A DNA stretch of 64,000 bases. It comes from Pontibacter korlensis (lineage in GTDB: Bacteria; Bacteroidota; Bacteroidia; Cytophagales; Hymenobacteraceae). Numbering within the stretch: position 1 is the first letter of the stretch; every line of letters begins with the position of its first letter. The notes beneath the pieces are model-generated. The model had not been told where the DNA came from and ran no database searches. It saw only the letters and a list, made by a program, of their open reading frames with translations. Where the stretch lies: NCBI RefSeq assembly GCF_000973725.1, contig NZ_CP009621.1, forward strand, positions 2,942,001-3,006,000, read 5' to 3'. Of this stretch, positions 17,487 through 24,996 are shown one piece after another. The translations under genes were made by a program, and so were the position numbers.

Positions 17487-18619
17487 GTACCTTTGGCTAT
17501 GGCCTGCACGAGGCCCTCAATTTCTTCTTCTGTATTAAAAGCATGCACAATCACGCGCAGCCGATCAGTGCCAGCAGGCACAGTAGGAGGCAGCACGGGG
17601 CGCACGTCAAAACCGTTTTGTTGCAGCGCAGCCGCCAGCTCTTTGAGCCGCTGAGGCTGATGCAGGAAAACAGAAAGTATTACACTGTTCTCCGGAGTGC
17701 AGCGAATGCCGCTTAAGTTGTTCAGTTTTTGGTACAATAGGTGCGCTAGCTTCTTTACCCGTGCCCGCTCTTCTCCGAGTTCAGGCAATAGGGTATAGGC
17801 GCACTTTAAGGCCTCCAGCGCATGCGTTGGCAACCCGGTAGTATAAATAAACGCGCGGCTGTAGTTGATAAGGAAGTTGCACAGTATCTGAGGGCCTACA
17901 ACAGCGGCGCCATGTAAACCCATGGCTTTCCCGTAAGTAAGCACGCGTGCAAATACTTCCTGCTCCAGGCCTAAGGCTGAAACAAGTCCTTCTCCTCTCT
18001 CACCATAGAGGCCCACTGCATGTGCCTCATCCACAATCAAAGCTGCCTGTTGTTGGTTACAAAGTTGTGCCAGATCCCGAAGCGGTGCCTGGTCGCCATC
18101 CATAGAGTAAACAGACTCTACCAGTACATAAACCTGTCCGGCTGCATGCTTTAGCTTTTGCCGCAGATCCTTCACGTTGTTGTGACGGAAAGGATAGCTT
18201 TTGGCAAAGCTCAGGCGAAGTCCGTCCTTCATGGAAGCATGGCTTGCCTCATCATAAAACACAGTATCGCCCCGTTGGGGTAGTGCCGACAATAAACCCA
18301 CGTTAGCTGCGTAGCCAGAGTTAAAAAGCAACGCAGCCTCCGCATGGTGGTAGCGCGCAATTAAACTTTCCAGCTCCTCAAACAGTGGGTGGTGACCTGA
18401 TAAAAGTCGGGAGCCGGTTGCTCCCAAAGGCAGATGCTTGTGTTTGACCTCTTCCTTGTGGATAAGAGCCCGCAACTTTTCTGAGCGAGCAAGGCCGAGG
18501 TAATCGTTAGAGCAAAAGTCAGTAAGGCCGGTGGTGGTTTTTAAGGCTCGCAAAGTTCCCTGCGCTGCCCGCTCCGCCAGCTTCTGCTGTAGTTTATCAA
18601 GCAATGTACTTTTAGACAA
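17483..18619 (-). CDS. bioF: 8-amino-7-oxononanoate synthase
   Basis: BioF condenses pimeloyl-thioester with alanine to KAPA, the first committed step of the biotin rings. This is an alpha-oxoamine synthase fold, PLP-dependent. Motifs: DFCSNDYLGLA near residue 33, GATGSRLLSGHHPLFEELE, DEASHASMKDGLRLS, VDEAHAVGLYGERGEG, and the PLP lysine in LTYGKAMGLHGAAVVG. Length 378 aa is normal. It is second in the operon after bioB. Confidence 0.95.
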   Translation of the reverse strand: MSKSTLLDKLQQKLAERAAQGTLRALKTTTGLTDFCSNDYLGLARSEKLRALIHKEEVKHKHLPLGATGSRLLSGHHPLFEELESLIARYHHAEAALLFNSGYAANVGLLSALPQRGDTVFYDEASHASMKDGLRLSFAKSYPFRHNNVKDLRQKLKHAAGQVYVLVESVYSMDGDQAPLRDLAQLCNQQQAALIVDEAHAVGLYGERGEGLVSALGLEQEVFARVLTYGKAMGLHGAAVVGPQILCNFLINYSRAFIYTTGLPTHALEALKCAYTLLPELGEERARVKKLAHLLYQKLNNLSGIRCTPENSVILSVFLHQPQRLKELAAALQQNGFDVRPVLPPTVPAGTDRLRVIVHAFNTEEEIEGLVQAIAKGT

Positions 18620-18683
18620 AAGATAATATATTTAAAAGTTAATATAATTAAAACATTTTGTCTTTTGTCAAGAGCTCCTTTGC

Positions 18684-19685
18684 CTAGCCAACTACAGGTT
18701 GACCTTCTTCTTTGAATGATTTTCTTGGATTCAGGCCCAGAAGTTCAAACATTGCTTTGTCAGCGTCGAAATCTGGGTTAGGGGTAGTCAATAGCTTCTC
18801 ACCCGTGAAGATAGAGTTTGCGCCAGCCAGGAAGCAAAGTGCCTGTTCTGTAAGGCTCATGCGCTCACGACCTGCTGATAGACGTACCATAGATTTTGGC
18901 ATCAGGATACGGGCAGTAGCAATCATGCGTACCATTTCCCATACAGACACCAGTGGCTGGTTCTCCAGCGGTGTACCTTTAACCGGTACCAAAGCGTTTA
19001 CTGGCACTGACTCTGGATGCTGTTCCATTGTAGACAGGGTATACAGCATTTTGATGCGGTCTTCGTCTGCTTCGCCAAGACCTATAATGCCACCGGAGCA
19101 TACAGATATACCTGCCTTGCGCACATTGTCAATTGTGTTCAGGCGGTCGTCGTAAGTGCGGGTGGTAATAATATTTTCGTAGTTCTCTTCTGAGGTATCC
19201 AGGTTATGGTTGTAGGCATACAGGCCAGCCTCTTTAAGGCGCTCCGCCTGGTATTCGTTCACCATACCTAAAGTACAGCATACTTCCAGGCCAAGGTCGT
19301 TAACGCCTTTTACCATGTCCAAAACTTTATCGAAGTCGCGGTTATCGCGTACCTCACGCCATGCAGCACCCATACAGAAACGAGTAGAACCGCCTTCTTT
19401 GGCACGTTGTGCAGCTGTTAGCACTTGCTCCTGGCTCATCAGTTTGTGCACATCTACACCTGTATGGTAACGTGCCGCCTGCGGACAGTAAGCACAATCT
19501 TCTGAACAGCCGCCAGTTTTCACAGACAACAGGGTACAAACCTGCACCTCGCCAGTGGCTTGATACTGCTTGTGCACATTGGCTGCCTCTACAATCAGTT
19601 CCAATACCGGCTTGTTATAAATCGTCTCTATTTCCTCCAGACTCCAGTCGTTGCGGAGAGCTGTGTTTTGTCCGTTCTGTGTCAT
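18684..19685 (-). CDS. bioB: Biotin synthase
   Basis: BioB is a radical-SAM enzyme that inserts sulfur into dethiobiotin. The [4Fe-4S] cysteines C60, C64 and C67 lie in [12 protein letters not shown]. Other markers are [53 protein letters not shown] and RLSAGRERM, which carry the [2Fe-2S] ligands (C100, C132, C192 region). At 333 aa it is complete. It is the first gene of the bio operon, preceded by a candidate promoter at 19739-19746 and isolated from the upstream gene by two hairpins. Confidence 0.96.
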   Translation of the reverse strand: MTQNGQNTALRNDWSLEEIETIYNKPVLELIVEAANVHKQYQATGEVQVCTLLSVKTGGCSEDCAYCPQAARYHTGVDVHKLMSQEQVLTAAQRAKEGGSTRFCMGAAWREVRDNRDFDKVLDMVKGVNDLGLEVCCTLGMVNEYQAERLKEAGLYAYNHNLDTSEENYENIITTRTYDDRLNTIDNVRKAGISVCSGGIIGLGEADEDRIKMLYTLSTMEQHPESVPVNALVPVKGTPLENQPLVSVWEMVRMIATARILMPKSMVRLSAGRERMSLTEQALCFLAGANSIFTGEKLLTTPNPDFDADKAMFELLGLNPRKSFKEEGQPVVG

Positions 19686-19738
19686 GGTATTCGTATTTTG
19701 GGGTACGAAGGTAATTTGAAGATTTAGGATTTAAAAAT

Positions 19739-19746
19739 CAAAAGTA
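19739..19746 (-). promoter_or_regulatory. Candidate -7 element of the biotin operon
   Basis: Read on the minus strand this is TACTTTTG, a perfect TAnnTTTG box, 53 nt before the bioB ATG. A TTTA, one mismatch from the -33 TTTG, lies 17 nt further upstream at 19764-19767. Confidence 0.45.
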
Positions 19747-19864
19747 TGCGCAGTTTTAGTGGATAAATAGTTAACTGGTTCAGCTAGTGTGGGTTTTGTG
19801 TGGATAAATTACCTTGTTGATTTGTTGAGAAAATTTGTTTAGCAGACCAAGTGTGGAAAACAAA

Positions 19865-19888
19865 AGCCCCTGCTGGAGGGCAGGGGCT
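19865..19888 (-). terminator. Second terminator-like hairpin upstream of bioB
   Basis: AGCCCCTGC (19865-19873) pairs with GCAGGGGCT (19880-19888). In the minus direction the stem is followed by TTTTGTTTT, as expected for termination of transcription arriving from 19977. Confidence 0.75.
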
Positions 19889-19929
19889 GGGGGTATATAC
19901 TTTACTTTGAATACAGCAAATCCTAGAAA

Positions 19930-19953
19930 AGAACACTTGTTGCCAAGTGCTCT
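19930..19953 (-). terminator. Intrinsic terminator after the 19977 gene
   Basis: AGAACACTT and AAGTGCTCT pair with one mismatch around a GTTGCC loop. The minus-strand continuation is TTTTCTAGG. It lies 24 nt past the stop codon of the hypothetical gene. Confidence 0.65.
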
Positions 19954-19976
19954 TCTATACTGATTTTATACTTTAA

Positions 19977-20609
19977 CTACTCTTCGGCTGCCTCCTCCAG
20001 GTGCACCAGGTAGCGGGTTAACTTGTCCCACTGTAACTCTTGGAAGAGGGCCCAGCCGCCTTCAGCCACGAAAGTGTTAAGTACGGCACGGTCGCCGGCC
20101 TCCTTGCCCTGGTTGTTAATGCCCTCATCTTTACCTATTTCGTACCCGTGGATGGTGTTGCCCTCGCGGGTTACCCTAAAGGTACTGCTGGCTTCCTTGA
20201 TGAAGAAGTGCTCGACCTCAGCATCGCCGTGGCCTAACTCCTTCGGCTTTTCGCTCGGATGCACGACAAATTCAGCCAAATTCTCCTCTTCGCGCAGGCC
20301 TGATATCTTTACCCAGTTCTCAATGGTCGAGGCTGGCAGAATTATTTTCATGTAGTACCCGATCTTTGGCGTTAAGGCTGTGGTGCGGCGGCCATGGTCG
20401 TCATACAACTCGAAGGTAGAATTGACACCGGAAAGCTTTGTCCAGCTGTTCACGTTAAAAAGCTTTTCTTTAGAGCGCTCAAATGCTGCGATGGCCTCTT
20501 GCTCAGTAGGATAGGTGTTCTCGTTCTGAAAAAGTTTGTCTTTGGTGTCTTCGCCCTGAAGCACCTTGGCCTCTTTCTTTACTTTATTGAAAATATCTTT
20601 TATCGACAT
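19977..20609 (-). CDS. Conserved hypothetical protein, cytoplasmic
   Basis: The product is about 210 residues starting MSIKDIFNKVKKEAKVLQGED; an ATG 18 nt upstream (20627, MKGKQI) is also possible. There is no signal peptide or membrane segment. It is acidic at the C-terminus (LVHLEEAAEE) and contains a beta-rich middle (NSTFELYDDHGRRTTALTPKIGYYMKIIL, TFRVTREGNTIHGYEIGK). I do not recognise the family. It stands alone between terminators and the SDR gene, so context gives no functional clue. Confidence 0.7.
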   Translation of the reverse strand: MSIKDIFNKVKKEAKVLQGEDTKDKLFQNENTYPTEQEAIAAFERSKEKLFNVNSWTKLSGVNSTFELYDDHGRRTTALTPKIGYYMKIILPASTIENWVKISGLREEENLAEFVVHPSEKPKELGHGDAEVEHFFIKEASSTFRVTREGNTIHGYEIGKDEGINNQGKEAGDRAVLNTFVAEGGWALFQELQWDKLTRYLVHLEEAAEE

Positions 20610-20745
20610 AATTTGTTTTCCTTTCATTCAGTTTGTTTCATAGATCAATTCTCCTCAGATGAGTACGCTTAAAAATTGGGGATGTTGATTTGGTTCAGGT
20701 ATTTAGCGCTTACATGATCAGCCTTATGTGCAGGTATGGAGTACT

Positions 20746-21546
20746 CTATTCACTGAAGGAAGGATAAAGCGTCATGCCGCCGTCCACATAAAGAGTAGAG
20801 CCTGTAATATAATCAGCCTCATCAGTTGCTAGCCAGACAGCTACCTTGGCAATGTCTTCCGGTTCACCTATTCGGCCATAAGGTATCTGAGAGAGCATCT
20901 TTTTACGGCCTTCCTCTGTTTCCCATTCTTTTCTGTTGATGTCTGTTTTGATAGCGCCTGGGGAGATAGCATTTACCCGCACTTTATACTTTGCCAGCTC
21001 CTGAGCTAAAGATTTCATCATCATCTGAAGGCCTCCTTTGGCGGCGGTATAGTTAACCCGCCCAGCCCAGGGTATAATATCATGCACAGAACTGATGAAG
21101 ATGATGTTGCCGGCAGACGTCTTCTCCTCAGGCTTTACCTCTCGCTTCACAAATTCGCGCGCTGCAGCCTGTGCGCATAAAAAGTGACCGGTCAGGTTAG
21201 TGTCAATTACTTTCTGCCACTCCTCCAGTGTCATCTTTAAGAATTCCTGGTCTTTCTGTATCCCAGCGTTGTTTACAAGTATATCCAGCCTACCAAAATG
21301 CTCAACAGCAGTGTCAATTAGTTTTTGTGCATCTTCTGCCTTACTAACATCTGCTCGGGCTGTTATTGCTTCGCCACCAGCGTCTTCTATCAACTTCTGT
21401 GTGTCGCGTGCCCCATCTTCATCTGAGTGAAAATTGACCACTACTTTAGCGCCGGCATGCCCCATAGCTATCGCTATACCTTGACCTATACCAGAACTTG
21501 CTCCTGTTACCAAGGCTACTTTCCCTTTTAGTTTATTTTCTTCCAT
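20746..21546 (-). CDS. Short-chain dehydrogenase/reductase, glucose-1-dehydrogenase-like
   Basis: This classical SDR has about 266 aa. The cofactor motif is VTGASSGIGQG near residue 12, NNAGIQ and the catalytic Ser in IIFISSVHDI follow, and the YxxxK pair is in VNYTAAKGG. The C-terminus holds the substrate-side loop SPGAIKTDINRK and DEADYITGSTLYVDGG. Acidic and basic residues after the first strand (NFHSDEDGARD) suggest NADP or dual use. Members of this subgroup are often annotated as glucose 1-dehydrogenase, but the substrate cannot be read from sequence. I chose the ATG at 21546; the frame extends to a TTG at 21555. Confidence 0.88.
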   Translation of the reverse strand: MEENKLKGKVALVTGASSGIGQGIAIAMGHAGAKVVVNFHSDEDGARDTQKLIEDAGGEAITARADVSKAEDAQKLIDTAVEHFGRLDILVNNAGIQKDQEFLKMTLEEWQKVIDTNLTGHFLCAQAAAREFVKREVKPEEKTSAGNIIFISSVHDIIPWAGRVNYTAAKGGLQMMMKSLAQELAKYKVRVNAISPGAIKTDINRKEWETEEGRKKMLSQIPYGRIGEPEDIAKVAVWLATDEADYITGSTLYVDGGMTLYPSFSE

Positions 21547-21791
21547 AATATCCAATTTTGGAATAGGTATACGAAAGATAGAAGCAAAATTGCCGTTTTA
21601 AGTATAGGTCTCTGTAAGTTGATAGCAAGATTGTACTCAATAGGTTAAGAGGCAGTAACTCTGGAATAGCGAATAGCAATAGCAGAATATGATAATAAGT
21701 ATAATTTGTACTTTTATGGTAGTTGCTGCAGCTGATTTCTTAACCCCGGATATAGTGAGAGTTTGCTGTAGTTTTAGCATATTGGTGTTAA

Positions 21792-24725
21792 ATGCATGCA
21801 AAAGAAACTTTGATGTTGTCTTTTATGAAGAAATGGAGTCTTTGTAGACTTGTTTTTCTGTTAATGCTCCTGATATTCTCTTTCAGGGCTTCCGCAGAAT
21901 CGTTCCACAACCTGGGTTTTCCTTATATTCAGAATTATACAAAACAAATATACCACGCAGGAAACCAGAATTGGGCTGTAGCACGTGGCGCCGATGGCGT
22001 TATGTACTATGGCAACTCTAGTGGGTTATTGGCCTTTGACGGAAACAATTGGCAGCTGTACCAAATGCCGAACAAGTTAATTGTTCGTGCTGTTGCCGCA
22101 GATAACAACGGACGCATATATGTTGGAGGGTTCGGAGAGCTGGGTTATTGGAGCTATAACCAGGAAGGCAAATTCCGCTATACTTCTTTGGTTGATTTTA
22201 TACCGGAAGAGCAGCGGCCAACTGACGAGATATGGAAAATCTATGTGGAGGAAGATAAAGTATACTTTCAGTCTTTCGGAAATATCTACATATACCAGAA
22301 AGGTAAGGTAACTGCACTAAAAGCTGATGAGCCTTATTTATTTCTGCACAAAGCCGGCAAACGCTACTTTGTTGAGGTAATTTCAAAGGGGCTTTATGAG
22401 CTGAAGGGGGAGAAGCTTTATTTTGTGCAGAACAGCCAGAAACTCGGTAGCTCTGGTGTGCTTACAGTTTTACCCTTTGCCGATAATCGTATTCTGGTGG
22501 GCACAGCTAAGAATGGATTGTTCCTGTACGATGGAGTTGATTTTACTCCCTGGCAGAACGAGGCAGACAATTTCCTACGGACTTATCAGCTTAACAATGG
22601 TGTAAAAGTCGGTAACAAACTCTTTGCTTTTGGCACTATCCTGAACGGTGTTGTAATTCTGGACGAGGACGGGAAGTTAATTCATAAGCTAAACAAGAGC
22701 AGCGGACTGCAAAACAACACGGTGCTTAATCTCTTTGCAGGTGCTAACCAGGACTTGTGGGTGGGTTTAGATAATGGTATAGACAGGATAGAAGTAAACT
22801 CACCGCTATACTTTTACTTTGATAAAGTTGGCAACTTCGGGACTGTATACAGCAGCATCATTCATAAAGGTAGAATCTACCTTGGCACTAACCAGGGACT
22901 ATACTATAGCAACTGGTCCCCTGGTGTATCTAATGCTTCGCAGAACCTTAGTTTCCAGATGATCAGGAATTCCCAAGGGCAGGTTTGGGAGCTAGCTGTA
23001 ATAGATGGGGAGTTATTGTGCGGACACAACGAAGGAACCTTCAGGGTAGAGGGAAGTGAGCTGGTAAAGATATCTGATGTAAAAGGTGGTTGGACCATCA
23101 AAAAGCTGCAGTCTTCGCCCTCTGTTCTGATTCAAGGTACCTATACAGGCTTGGCAGTATATCGTAAGGGGAAAGACGGCTACTGGGCTTTTGACCATAT
23201 GGTGGACGGTTTTGTGGAGCCTAGCAAACATGTCGAGCAGGACCAGGAAGGTAATATTTGGGTAAGCCATGCCTATAAAGGGCTGTTCCGCTTGTCGCTT
23301 AGTGCTGACCTTAAGAAGGTAACAGAAGTCCGGAGCTTCGACACAAGCCAAGGCCTGCCTAGTGTTTACAAGCTTAACATCTCAAGACTTGCTGACCGCC
23401 TGCTCTTCTCAGCAGGCACAGGCTTTTACTACTTCAATGAGCAGGAAAATAAGTTTCAGCCTTATAAAGAGCTAAATTCAAAGATAGGATCACTGGCAAC
23501 ATCCAATCGTATACTTCCTGCCTCGGGTAAAGCGTATTGGTTCGTAAATAGTGGTAAAGTAGCCTTAGTTGATCTAACAGACTTACAGCAACCCCGCATC
23601 CATACAAACCTGTTTAGTATTCTGGATGGCCGAATGGTGCAGGAGTATGAAAGCATCAGCAAAATAAGCAACTCCATTTATTTAATAAGTATGGATGATG
23701 GCTTTGTGGTTTATAGTACTGAGTCTCAGTCTCCGCAGAATATGGCTGTGCCTCCAGTGCTGATCCGCAGGGTAGAGAACATAACAAACAAACAGCGCCT
23801 GCTAACGGAAACCGGAAAAGGAGCTGAATTGCTGGAGTTGCCGTTCAGCCAGAACAACATCCGCATATCTTACGCACTGCCATACTTTAAGCAGGCTAAA
23901 GTAGAGTTTCAGTACCTGTTGGAGGGCTATACCACCAAATGGTCGCCTTGGGGCACAGCTACGCTAAGGGAGTTCACTAACCTGGGCCACGGAGACTACA
24001 GCTTTAAGGTACGTGCCCGCATAAACGGCGAGACTATAACAGAGGCTACAATATACCAGTTTGTAGTATTGCCACCGTGGTATGCTACCTGGTGGGCTTA
24101 CATACTATATGTACTGTTGGCTGCTGTGCTGTTACTGTTGGGCCGCCGCCTTTATCAAGTAAAGCTGCAGCGAGACAAGCAGCGAATTCAGGAGAAGCTC
24201 GAGAAAGAGAAGCAGGAGCAGTTGCGGCAGGAGGCTATACAACATGAGCAGAAACTTGTGAAGGTTAGGAATGAACAGCTAAAGTCGGAGCTATCGAGCA
24301 AGAGCCGAGAGCTTGCCAGCACGGCTCTGAACATTGTTAACAAGAACGAGATGCTGCAGAACATTAGCCATGAGCTTGCTAAACTGCAGGATGCAGATGG
24401 GAACAAGTTGCCGGAGAAGCACCTGAGGAAAATACAAAAAATTATTACCGAGGGCATGAGTTCTCAAAACGATTGGGAGCTGTTTGAGAAGAGCTTTGAT
24501 GAAACGAATGCCAACTATTTTAAGAAGCTGAAGGAGGGATATCCAGAGCTCACTCCGAATGATATGAAGCTATGTGCCTACCTCCGGATGAACATGTCGA
24601 GCAAAGAAATTGCATCACTTCTTAATATAACGGTGCGTGGTGTAGAGCTGCGCCGCTACCGCTTGCGCAAGAAGCTCAATATGGACCACGATAAGAACCT
24701 TGTGGAATTTGTGATGGAGCTGTAG
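21792..24725 (+). CDS. Membrane-tethered propeller sensor with LuxR-type HTH (PUL regulator)
   Basis: This 977-residue one-component regulator probably controls the adjacent susCD locus. Order: signal or membrane segment (LCRLVFLLMLLIFSFRASA), periplasmic two-component-regulator-type beta-propeller (about 50-640, repeats such as IYVGGFGELGYWSYN, DLWVGLDNGIDRIE, GNIWVSHAYKGLFRLS), and a Y_Y_Y domain (about 680-755, VEFQYLLEGYTTKWSPWG). A transmembrane helix (YATWWAYILYVLLAAVLLLLG), a long coiled coil, and a C-terminal LuxR-like HTH (LTPNDMKLCAYLRMNMSSKEIASLLNI) follow. No histidine kinase or receiver domain is present. ATG 21825 (MKKWSL) gives the most conventional signal peptide. A strong terminator follows, so it is transcribed apart from susC. 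Confidence 0.9.
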   Translation: MHAKETLMLSFMKKWSLCRLVFLLMLLIFSFRASAESFHNLGFPYIQNYTKQIYHAGNQNWAVARGADGVMYYGNSSGLLAFDGNNWQLYQMPNKLIVRAVAADNNGRIYVGGFGELGYWSYNQEGKFRYTSLVDFIPEEQRPTDEIWKIYVEEDKVYFQSFGNIYIYQKGKVTALKADEPYLFLHKAGKRYFVEVISKGLYELKGEKLYFVQNSQKLGSSGVLTVLPFADNRILVGTAKNGLFLYDGVDFTPWQNEADNFLRTYQLNNGVKVGNKLFAFGTILNGVVILDEDGKLIHKLNKSSGLQNNTVLNLFAGANQDLWVGLDNGIDRIEVNSPLYFYFDKVGNFGTVYSSIIHKGRIYLGTNQGLYYSNWSPGVSNASQNLSFQMIRNSQGQVWELAVIDGELLCGHNEGTFRVEGSELVKISDVKGGWTIKKLQSSPSVLIQGTYTGLAVYRKGKDGYWAFDHMVDGFVEPSKHVEQDQEGNIWVSHAYKGLFRLSLSADLKKVTEVRSFDTSQGLPSVYKLNISRLADRLLFSAGTGFYYFNEQENKFQPYKELNSKIGSLATSNRILPASGKAYWFVNSGKVALVDLTDLQQPRIHTNLFSILDGRMVQEYESISKISNSIYLISMDDGFVVYSTESQSPQNMAVPPVLIRRVENITNKQRLLTETGKGAELLELPFSQNNIRISYALPYFKQAKVEFQYLLEGYTTKWSPWGTATLREFTNLGHGDYSFKVRARINGETITEATIYQFVVLPPWYATWWAYILYVLLAAVLLLLGRRLYQVKLQRDKQRIQEKLEKEKQEQLRQEAIQHEQKLVKVRNEQLKSELSSKSRELASTALNIVNKNEMLQNISHELAKLQDADGNKLPEKHLRKIQKIITEGMSSQNDWELFEKSFDETNANYFKKLKEGYPELTPNDMKLCAYLRMNMSSKEIASLLNITVRGVELRRYRLRKKLNMDHDKNLVEFVMEL

Positions 24726-24755
24726 TACTACATCACTACCTCATCATTACCTCTC

Positions 24756-24791
24756 ATGCCGCCTGAAAATAGCCTCAGGCGGCATTTTTTG
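24756..24791 (+). terminator. Intrinsic terminator after the PUL regulator
   Basis: ATGCCGCCTGA (24756-24766) pairs perfectly with TCAGGCGGCAT (24775-24785), followed by TTTTT. Confidence 0.92.
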
Positions 24792-24996
24792 TTTGTATGC
24801 TTCATCTATAATACCTCCCCAACGTATACAGAAGTATATGCTCACTTTAGCATTTTGACGTACTATAAATCCATGTAAGTACTCACTGTTTTTGCCTATG
24901 ATGAGGTATTGTAGTGGTAGATTATTTGGGGGGCGAATCCCTTTTCCTGACTTTTATAACATCAACCTATCTTTAAAATAAGCTTCAATAAAACGT

